Assembly (NCBI GenBank): GCA_934294965.1
Contig: CAKRAM010000052.1
Span: 1-20,708, forward strand
Reading direction: 5' to 3'
Origin: an uncultured Clostridia bacterium
GTDB taxonomy: Bacteria > Bacillota > Clostridia > Christensenellales > CAG-314
Length of the DNA: 20,708 nt
The notes under the pieces were generated by a model that saw only the letters and a list, made by a program, of their open reading frames with translations, was not told the origin of the DNA and ran no database searches. The translations under genes were made by a program, and so were the position numbers. This document shows positions 15,163 to 20,708 of this stretch, one piece after another (positions within the stretch are counted from its first letter, which is position 1; the number at the start of each line of letters is the position of its first letter).

Positions 15163-15179
15163 TTTTGCACAATGCAAAA
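15163..15179 (-). other. Hairpin in the GH20 leader
   Basis: TTTTGCA (15163-15169) and TGCAAAA (15173-15179) form a 7-bp inverted repeat with a 3-nt loop, and a further G-C pair closes it across a bulged T. It sits directly upstream, in transcription order, of the two 19-bp repeats. Confidence 0.55.
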
Positions 15180-15243
15180 CGGTGACGACACGTATGCCAC
15201 CACCGCCGATTAGACGATGACGACGCGTACGCAGCCATCGTTA

Positions 15244-15272
15244 ATTATAATGCATAATTAAATATTTATCAA
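15244..15272 (-). promoter_or_regulatory. Promoter of the GH20 gene, overlapped by a palindrome
   Basis: On the minus strand TTGATA (15267-15272) and a perfect TATAAT (15244-15249) are separated by 17 bp. An 8-bp perfect inverted repeat, TTAATTAT/ATAATTAA around 5 bp (15241-15261), covers the -10 element and part of the spacer, where a repressor would block transcription. The leader to the ATG is about 180 nt. The AT-rich nature of the palindrome leaves chance open. Confidence 0.75.
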
Positions 15273-15313
15273 TGATTTTGAAAAAGTTTTCGGTCGTAGA
15301 GCCTCTTATACGC

Positions 15314-15344
15314 TCAAAAATCGACAAAAACCAAGGATTTTTGA
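15314..15344 (-). terminator. Inverted repeat, possible terminator after potD
   Basis: TCAAAAATC (15314-15322) and GATTTTTGA (15336-15344) pair perfectly over 9 bp around 13 nt, about 60-90 bp after the potD stop. The 3' arm contains five T residues on the minus strand, but no T-tract follows, so this is a weak terminator at best. No other feature was seen in the rest of the gap between potD and the GH20 promoter. Confidence 0.35.
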
Positions 15345-15405
15345 CAAAATTTTGCAAGTTGATGCGTAGATGCGGGCAATCCGTTGCGAAATTTTGCCGA
15401 ACAAA

Positions 15406-17049
15406 CTACTTGTTGTGCTTGATCACTTTTTTGTTTTTGCGGCTTTGAACGATTGCGCGGACAGCCACCACCGCGCCGACCGCTACGGCAATCGCAGCCA
15501 CAAACAATCCGAACACGGGAAGCGCCGAGACGCCTGCCGAACGCGCATAGTTCCACATGGTTACGACTTGTTTGTTTCTATCGCCGAAATCGCGCATCAT
15601 ACCTAGCGTTGCAAGGTTGCGGTTGCTGGTAGGATCTTCGGTTGCCGATACGAACGGATAGCGCCAGTTGCTGTTGTCCACCTCGTCCTCGTAGCGGAAA
15701 AACTCGTCGGCAAAATCGTCCCAGTTGTCGTAAGCGTACTCGCCGCCGTTTTCGGCAAGTTCTTCCTTTGTGAACTCATAGTACGGGCAGTTGACAAAGT
15801 ACAACCTTGCCAGCGCCGATTTTGCTTCGTCGTCGGCTTCGACTTTATCCGCGGCAACTGCCGAAGAATAGCCGATTGTGTACATATTTTCCGCAGCGAC
15901 GCGCGGTGTGTTGAGGAAGTTGATAAACAACTTTATTGCCGTGATATGCTCCGGATTGTAGGTTGTGGGAACCACCCAACCGTCGAACCAAATGTTGCCG
16001 TAGGTATGAGGTACGTAGTACCCCAGTTCGTAGCCGCCTTCGCCGCCATTGAGGCTGTCGTTCCAACTTTCTTCCACGGCGTACATTGCGTCGCCGCTCC
16101 AAGCCAAGTCCACCATGGCGTTGCCCTTAAGCAGGTCATCCTTACCAAAGTCCACCTCGTAGCCGAAAAGTTGTTCCTTTTGAGCGGTGAGTGCGTCCTT
16201 GCAAGCTTCTATTGTGTTGTCGTCCACGCAGTTGATAAGTTCGGCTGCGGACATATCGGTGTAAAGTTTGCCGTTTTCGTCGGTTTTGCCGTCCAATGCG
16301 CCGCTTTCCACCAAGTAGAACAAGGTTGCGGCGTAACTGTCGCGGATGCTGTCCTTCATCAAAATGCTGCCGACAAGCGCATCGGAAAGGGGAATGACGT
16401 TGCCTTGTTCGTCACGCATACCGCTGTCGTTGAACAAAATGCCCCAATTGGCGCGGTTCATTTTTTCGGCAGTTATGCCCAATTCCTCAAAACGAGCGCG
16501 ATTGTACAAAATGCCCAACGTTCCGTACATATACGGCACCATGTAGTCCACCATGTCCGCCGTGTAGGTTTTTCCGTCGGTGCGCGAAGTGCAGGTCAAT
16601 CCGCTGAAATCCGCCGAGATTTTTTCGACGATTTGGCTTTGAACGTTGTTGGCGTTGTGAACGTAACCGGTGAGGTCGTACAGCCCTTGTGTGTACTTTT
16701 GTTCGCCGTCGAAGTAGTTAAGCGGAACAAGATAGTCGGTTTGCAGCAACTTTTGAATTGCGTATTCACTGGGGCACATAACGTCGATTTTAGTGTCGCC
16801 CTTGGTGATTTTGGTTATCATCGTTTCGTTGGTGTCGAAAGTTACGTAAGTCAGTTTGATGTCCTTGCCGGTAACCTGTTTGTAGTAGGCGGAAAATTCC
16901 TCTTCATAGCCGTCGTACATATAGTCCGCCCAGTTGTAAATTACAAGGCTGTCGGTTTCGCCGTCGGACGCGCACGCCGCAAGGGAAAACACGCTGCAAG
17001 CGCACATTACGGCTACCGCAAGGATTGCAAAAATGCGTTTGTTTTTCAT
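15406..17049 (-). CDS. potD: Polyamine-binding lipoprotein PotD with C-terminal membrane helix
   Basis: A 547-residue extracytoplasmic substrate-binding protein for a spermidine/putrescine importer. A lipoprotein signal (KR-containing N-terminus, hydrophobic stretch, lipobox LAAC with C26) is followed by the family start LVIYNWADYMYDG (35-47). Further PotD-like parts are DVMCPSEYAIQKLLQ, VPYMYGTLGILYN and DGWVVPTTYNPEHITAIKLFINFL. It is far longer than the usual ~350 residues. The added length includes a middle region (about 205-290), an acidic aromatic stretch (about 425-465), and a C-terminal hydrophobic helix near 511-531 followed by a strongly basic tail. The tail predicts a second membrane anchor, which is unusual for the family. 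It overlaps potC by 4 nt (ATGA), with AAGGAGG upstream. Substrate choice among polyamines cannot be read. Confidence 0.93.
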   Translation of the reverse strand: MKNKRIFAILAVAVMCACSVFSLAACASDGETDSLVIYNWADYMYDGYEEEFSAYYKQVTGKDIKLTYVTFDTNETMITKITKGDTKIDVMCPSEYAIQKLLQTDYLVPLNYFDGEQKYTQGLYDLTGYVHNANNVQSQIVEKISADFSGLTCTSRTDGKTYTADMVDYMVPYMYGTLGILYNRARFEELGITAEKMNRANWGILFNDSGMRDEQGNVIPLSDALVGSILMKDSIRDSYAATLFYLVESGALDGKTDENGKLYTDMSAAELINCVDDNTIEACKDALTAQKEQLFGYEVDFGKDDLLKGNAMVDLAWSGDAMYAVEESWNDSLNGGEGGYELGYYVPHTYGNIWFDGWVVPTTYNPEHITAIKLFINFLNTPRVAAENMYTIGYSSAVAADKVEADDEAKSALARLYFVNCPYYEFTKEELAENGGEYAYDNWDDFADEFFRYEDEVDNSNWRYPFVSATEDPTSNRNLATLGMMRDFGDRNKQVVTMWNYARSAGVSALPVFGLFVAAIAVAVGAVVAVRAIVQSRKNKKVIKHNK

Positions 17050-17870
17050 CGTTTTGCTTCCTCCTTTTTGCCTGCCTTTGTGACGTTGATGACAAGAAGA
17101 AGAGTCAGCATCAAAACGAAGAACACGCTAAACACGGCAAACCAGTACGGCTCCAAACTTTTTACGCGAGCGTCCTCGTAGATATATGTCGAGAGCGTTT
17201 CCAGCCCGGTGTCGCCTTTGTTGAACTGTGTGATGATAAAGTCGTCCAACGACAGCGTAAACGCCATTGCAAAACCCGAGATTATGCCCGGCATGATGTA
17301 CGGGAACACGACTTTTATCATTGCCACAAACGGATTTGCGCCCAAGTCCAATGCCGCTTCGTACATGTTGGGATCCATTTTTTGCAATCTGGGTAAAACC
17401 GAAAGAACCACGTACGGCGTGCAAAAAGCAACGTGAGAGATAATTAGGCGAGGCATTCCTTGCGGAAAAACGCGGCTGAACAACGCAAAAAACATCATAA
17501 GCGACACTGCCATGACTATTTCGCTGTTGATCATGGGAAGTTGGTTGACGGTGAGCGTTATCTTTTTCCAACGCGATTTGAGGCAATAAATGCCGATTGT
17601 GGAAACCGCGCCCAAAACTGTGGAAATTGCGCTAGCCGACAATGCCAAAATAAGCGTGTTTTTGATTGCGTCCAACAGCGCGCTGCCCGGCGTTGCGAGT
17701 TCGTCCCACAAACTTTTGTAACTGGATAGCGTAAAGCCGTCGGTAAAACGGAAGTTGCTTGTGCCGGAAAAACTGAACACGATGATGAGCAGTATCGGCA
17801 AATACAACAGTGCCAAAACCAAGATAAGATAGCCGTCGGCAAAAAAGCGTTTAAGTTTTTCGTTTTTCAT
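17046..17870 (-). CDS. potC: Spermidine/putrescine ABC permease PotC
   Basis: A 274-residue inner-membrane permease of the binding-protein-dependent type, with about six hydrophobic segments. The cytoplasmic EAA loop that docks onto the ATPase is EAALDLGANPFVAMIKVVFP (171-190), followed by YIMPGI. LYLPILLIIVFSFSG at the start and SLDDFIITQF after the EAA loop are typical of PotC. It forms the channel with PotB and is powered by PotA. Its start overlaps the potB stop and its stop overlaps the potD start, each by ATGA, which suggests coupled translation. AGGAGG lies about 12 nt before the ATG. Confidence 0.95.
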   Translation of the reverse strand: MKNEKLKRFFADGYLILVLALLYLPILLIIVFSFSGTSNFRFTDGFTLSSYKSLWDELATPGSALLDAIKNTLILALSASAISTVLGAVSTIGIYCLKSRWKKITLTVNQLPMINSEIVMAVSLMMFFALFSRVFPQGMPRLIISHVAFCTPYVVLSVLPRLQKMDPNMYEAALDLGANPFVAMIKVVFPYIMPGIISGFAMAFTLSLDDFIITQFNKGDTGLETLSTYIYEDARVKSLEPYWFAVFSVFFVLMLTLLLVINVTKAGKKEEAKR

Positions 17871-18658
17871 AGTACGCTTTTAACCTCCTCTTCCTTATTG
17901 GTCAAGTTTACAAGCACGTTGGAAAGAACAACTATTACCAACATTACCAAACTCATTACGCTTCCCACGCCGAAACTGTTTACCGTTTTGGAGAAGTGCA
18001 TATTGATTGCGTCGCCGAACAAATAGATTTTGCTTCCGGACAAAATTTCCGAAATGGCAAAAGTGGATATTGCCGGGATAAACGTCATTGTTATGCCGCT
18101 TATTATCCCCGGAAGGGAAAGTGGCAACAACGTTTTGAAAAATACCGTAAACTTGTCTGCGCCCAAGTCCTCAGCCGCCTCCACGTAACTGTGGTCGATT
18201 GACACAAGCGTCGTGTGCAGGGGCAAGATCATATACGGCAGGTAGTTGTACACCATTCCGAACAAAACCGTTCCCATGCCGAGCTTGGCGTCGATTGCCA
18301 AAAACAGCGCCTTGGTGGACAGTGTGCGAATCAAAAAGTTGATCCACATCGGCAAAATGAACAGCAGCACCAGCACTTTGCTTGAAGTGTGATACTTACT
18401 TAACAAGTACGCACACGGATAGCCGATAATAAGGCATATGCCTGTGGTGATTACTCCTATGAGCAGCGAGTTGCCCAGCACCGTCATGCCGCCGCCTTTA
18501 TCCGAAAAGAATTCGGCAAAGTTATCCAGCGTAAATCCGCCGTCCTCGCCTACGAACGCGTAAATAAGCACGATTACCAGCGGCACTACGACGAATATGA
18601 GCAAAAACCGCATATACGGAAAGGCAAACGCCTTGCGAGAAAAACGAAACTTACCCAT
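17867..18658 (-). CDS. potB: Spermidine/putrescine ABC permease PotB
   Basis: A 263-residue inner-membrane permease, partner of PotC. The first hydrophobic helix (about 15-36) follows a basic N-terminus. LFILPMWINFLIRTLS (99-114) is a typical PotB segment, and the EAA loop is EAAEDLGADKFTVFFKTLLP (160-179), followed by LSLPGI. The ATG at 18658 lies inside the end of potA (8-nt overlap) and has AGGAGG a few bases upstream. The gene order potA-potB-potC-potD is that of the standard operon. Confidence 0.95.
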   Translation of the reverse strand: MGKFRFSRKAFAFPYMRFLLIFVVVPLVIVLIYAFVGEDGGFTLDNFAEFFSDKGGGMTVLGNSLLIGVITTGICLIIGYPCAYLLSKYHTSSKVLVLLFILPMWINFLIRTLSTKALFLAIDAKLGMGTVLFGMVYNYLPYMILPLHTTLVSIDHSYVEAAEDLGADKFTVFFKTLLPLSLPGIISGITMTFIPAISTFAISEILSGSKIYLFGDAINMHFSKTVNSFGVGSVMSLVMLVIVVLSNVLVNLTNKEEEVKSVL

Positions 18659-20108
18659 CGACTTCCTCCTTTATCTCCTCGATAAGCAACTTGTCCGGAG
18701 CGATTTTGATACCGACGCGGTCGCCCGTGAGCCACTCGTAGTCGTTATCTACAAAAAAGTCGTAGTAGGTGTCGGTGCGGACGATATACTGCCAATAACT
18801 GCCCTTGTATATAGACGAAATTACCGTTGCGCCGATTACGCCGTCTTCTTCGTCGTCGGTCAGTTCCACGTCGTCGAAGTCTACCGTAACTTTGACTTTG
18901 GTGCCTTCCGGAAGAGTGCTTGTACAGGGGAAGTTGCCGTCGCAAATTGTCACGACGCCTTCTTCGTAAATTTCCCCTTCCAGCGTGTTTATTAGGCGCG
19001 CTTTGTGCATTATGTGGAAGTCGAACGGCTTTATGTACAAGCCTATTTTGTCCCCGATTTCCACCTGAACATTGTCGTGAATGACAAGTTCGTTTCGCTC
19101 CTCGCCAAAGGTTAGAGCCGTTACCTGATAGTGATCGCCTTTGAACACGCAGGTTTGCACTTCGGCTTCGATTAGGCAATTTTGTGCGCCGACGGGTACG
19201 ATTTTGATATCTTCCGGACGAATGATTACGTCGATAGGCTCGTTGTATTTGAAGCCCTTATCCACACATTCGAAGCGATTGCCCGAGATGTTTACCAAGC
19301 AGTCCCGCTCCATCACGCCCGAGAAAATGTTGCTTTCGCCGATGAAGTCGGCAACGAAGGCGTTTGCAGGCTCGTCGTACACTTTGTTGGGAGAGCCTAT
19401 TTGTTGAATTACGCCGTCCTTCATTACCACGATCGTATCCGACATGGTGAGCGCTTCTTCCTGATCGTGCGTGACGTACACAAACGTGATGCCCAGTTTT
19501 TTGTGCATGGACATAAGTTCCAGTTGCATATCTTTGCGCATTTTGAGGTCCAATGCGCCCAAAGGCTCGTCCAAAAGCAAAACCTGTGGTTCGTTGACCA
19601 AAGCGCGAGCGATTGCCACACGTTGTTGCTGTCCGCCGGAAAGAGAATTGACGGCGCGATGTCCGTAGTCTTCCAAGTCCACCATTTTGAGTGCGTCGTT
19701 AACTTTGTCGGCAATTTCCTTTTTGGTCAATTTGCGCATTTTTTGTACGGTGTTGCCCTTTTTGTCCACGTAGGGTTCGCCGTCCGGGACGGATTTGAGT
19801 TTCAATCCGAAGGCAATATTTCCGAACACGGAAAGATGCGGAAACAACGCGTATTTTTGGAATACCGTGTTGATGTTGCGCTTGTGAGGCGGCAATTGCG
19901 TTATATCTTGCCCTTCGAACAGGATTTGTCCGCTAGTCGGTTGTTCGAAACCGGCAATCATTCGGAGCGTCGTTGTTTTTCCGCAACCCGACGGTCCGAG
20001 AAACGTTACAAATTCCCCCCGTTTGATGGATAGCGAAACGTTTTTTACTACCGGCTTTTCGTCATAAGACTTGTAGACGTTTTTGATCTCTATAATTTTG
20101 TCGTCCAT
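18651..20108 (-). CDS. potA: Spermidine/putrescine importer ATPase PotA, extended C-terminus
   Basis: A 485-residue ATPase, about 110 longer than usual PotA. The ABC domain has Walker A GPSGCGKT (38-45), signature LSGGQ (156-160), Walker B LLLDEP (177-182) and H-loop H214. A lysine-rich insertion (about 105-130) sits before the helical subdomain. The TOBE/OB region (about 260-370) includes RPEDIKIVP and TCVFKGDHYQV. A second, similar OB-like unit follows (about 376-475): SSIYKGSYWQYIV echoes the first KGDHYQV strand, and TGDRVGIKIAPDKLLI echoes GDKIGLYIKPFDFHI. An acidic linker (DDVELTDDEEDG) divides the added unit. TOBE domains in this class can bind ligand or regulators, so the copy may sense something. 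It is the first pot gene, with GGGAGG before ATG 20108. Confidence 0.95.
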   Translation of the reverse strand: MDDKIIEIKNVYKSYDEKPVVKNVSLSIKRGEFVTFLGPSGCGKTTTLRMIAGFEQPTSGQILFEGQDITQLPPHKRNINTVFQKYALFPHLSVFGNIAFGLKLKSVPDGEPYVDKKGNTVQKMRKLTKKEIADKVNDALKMVDLEDYGHRAVNSLSGGQQQRVAIARALVNEPQVLLLDEPLGALDLKMRKDMQLELMSMHKKLGITFVYVTHDQEEALTMSDTIVVMKDGVIQQIGSPNKVYDEPANAFVADFIGESNIFSGVMERDCLVNISGNRFECVDKGFKYNEPIDVIIRPEDIKIVPVGAQNCLIEAEVQTCVFKGDHYQVTALTFGEERNELVIHDNVQVEIGDKIGLYIKPFDFHIMHKARLINTLEGEIYEEGVVTICDGNFPCTSTLPEGTKVKVTVDFDDVELTDDEEDGVIGATVISSIYKGSYWQYIVRTDTYYDFFVDNDYEWLTGDRVGIKIAPDKLLIEEIKEEVDG

Positions 20109-20121
20109 ACAGAACCTCCCG

Positions 20122-20134
20122 GCGGCAAAGCCGC
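20122..20134 (-). promoter_or_regulatory. GC hairpin just upstream of the potA ribosome binding site
   Basis: GCGGC, a 3-nt loop and GCCGC form a 5-bp GC stem that ends next to the GGGAGG ribosome binding site of potA. Folding so close to the site could tune potA translation or protect the mRNA end. On the plus strand a T-run follows, but no plus-strand gene ends here. Confidence 0.45.
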
Positions 20135-20158
20135 AGTTATTTTTTCTTTGAGTGTTTA

Positions 20159-20194
20159 GGCAAAACGCGATTGGCTCTTGCGTGCGATTTTGCC
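20159..20194 (-). promoter_or_regulatory. Long imperfect hairpin between the regulator and potA
   Basis: GGCAAAACGCG (20159-20169) pairs with TGCGATTTTGCC (20183-20194) over about 11 bp with a single bulged A and one wobble, around 13 nt. It begins 22 bp after the regulator stop. No T-tract follows on the minus strand, so it is not a standard terminator. It may be an operator or an mRNA processing or stability element separating regulator and transporter levels. Confidence 0.5.
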
Positions 20195-20216
20195 GAAAAT
20201 ATCGATTTGTCCGCCG

Positions 20217-20708
20217 CTAAAAATTGGACGGCGTTGTTACCCACAGCACTTTGGCTTCGGTTTTACCGACGTTTTTGAGCTTGTGTTGCTTTTTGCCGTC
20301 GATGGAAAAACTGTCGCCGCAGGACAATTTGCAAGTTTGGTTTGCCGTTACGAGTTCCACGCTTCCGAACAGCACATAGCCGAATTCCTCGCCCTCGAAC
20401 GGATAGCGTTCGTCGCACTCCGCCCCTTGCGGCAGGGATAGAATTATCGGTTCCATTTCCTTTATTTGCGAATTGGGAATAAGCCAAGTGTTTGTTCCGC
20501 CGCCGTTTTTGCTGAAAAAGTAGTCGGATTGCGTGTAGGCAATTTTTTCCTCTTTGGGTTCGGTGAAGAACTCCTGCAAGGATACGCCCAAAACGTTTAG
20601 TATATCTTGCAAGGTTGCTATAGACGGCGAACAAACGTCGTTTTCCAATTGAGAAATGTAGCCTTTTGTCAATTCCGTACGTTGCGCCAACTCCTCCTGA
20701 GTGAGGTC
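20217..20708 (-). CDS. XRE-family regulator with cupin domain (partial)
   Basis: The gene runs off the right edge, so its N-terminus is missing; 163 residues are visible. The frame reads to the end as DLTQEELAQRTELTKGYISQ, the middle of an XRE helix-turn-helix, continuing LENDVCSPSIATLQDILNVLG. A linker leads to a C-terminal cupin domain (about residues 90-160), with FEGEEFGYVLFGSVEL, LSCGDSFSID and KKQHKLKNVG. This two-domain form is that of PuuR-like regulators, whose cupin senses a small molecule and which often sit beside potABCD. Control of the adjacent pot operon by polyamines is therefore likely but inferred. A TTG at 20690 could be mistaken for the start, but HTH homology continues upstream of it. 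Confidence 0.9.
   Translation of the reverse strand, partial: DLTQEELAQRTELTKGYISQLENDVCSPSIATLQDILNVLGVSLQEFFTEPKEEKIAYTQSDYFFSKNGGGTNTWLIPNSQIKEMEPIILSLPQGAECDERYPFEGEEFGYVLFGSVELVTANQTCKLSCGDSFSIDGKKQHKLKNVGKTEAKVLWVTTPSNF

Noticed and set aside
15946..17181. Plus-strand 411-residue frame opposite potD
   Set aside because: It is a shadow of potD and the end of potC, both with clear family motifs and coupled starts.
20122..20150. Plus-strand terminator (GC hairpin followed by a T-run)
   Set aside because: No plus-strand gene ends upstream. The hairpin makes more sense next to the potA ribosome binding site on the minus strand.

Overview
The window looks like a piece of a chromosome from a low-to-mid-GC Bacillota, most likely an uncultured Clostridia. 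The evidence is gene content and order: mrnC-rlmB-sigH next to an IspD/IspF enzyme recalls the Bacillus 'yac' cluster, dnaX-ybaB-recR is the usual trio, and there are an RqcP-type S4 protein, a SigH-type sigma factor, strong AGGAGG ribosome binding sites and good TTGACA/TATAAT promoters. A finer taxonomic placement would be a guess. All genes but one lie on the minus strand. No tRNA, rRNA, CRISPR array, transposase, phage gene or attachment site was seen.

Region by region. 1-312 holds two diverged copies of a ~137-bp repeat and no convincing gene. 457-6528 is one compact minus-strand operon, with a consensus promoter at 6500-6528 and a rho-independent terminator at 457-477. In order of transcription it encodes a GNAT acetyltransferase, Mini-III RNase (mrnC), rRNA 2'-O-methyltransferase (rlmB, TTG start), a SigH-like sigma factor, DnaX, YbaB/EbfC, RecR, RqcP and bifunctional IspDF. 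6846-8090 is a self-contained plus-strand unit: promoter, DUF2804 gene, terminator. 8091-8420 lies between convergent genes and carries four 27-bp tandem repeats flanked by two related hairpins. 8421-12211 is a promoter-driven pair of ABC exporter half-transporters with the asymmetric ATP sites of a heterodimer. 12311-13340 is pfkA with its terminator. 13523-15272 is a GH20 beta-N-acetylhexosaminidase with its own promoter and an unusually structured ~180-nt leader. 15406-20708 is potABCD (spermidine/putrescine ABC importer) behind an XRE-cupin regulator that runs off the right edge.

How the genes work together. The first operon is housekeeping: rRNA maturation (mrnC, rlmB), replication and recombination (dnaX, ybaB, recR), ribosome-associated quality control (rqcP), isoprenoid precursor synthesis (ispDF) and a sigma factor. 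The GH20 enzyme and phosphofructokinase could connect amino-sugar salvage to glycolysis, but that link rests only on adjacency. The regulator-potABCD block is a standard polyamine uptake module with two non-standard parts: PotA carries an extra C-terminal OB/TOBE-like domain, and PotD has a lipoprotein signal plus a C-terminal membrane helix.

I found no clearly new multi-gene system. The points most worth a second look are the doubly anchored PotD, the extended PotA, the structured GH20 leader, the 27-bp tandem repeat between convergent terminators, and the isolated DUF2804 gene.
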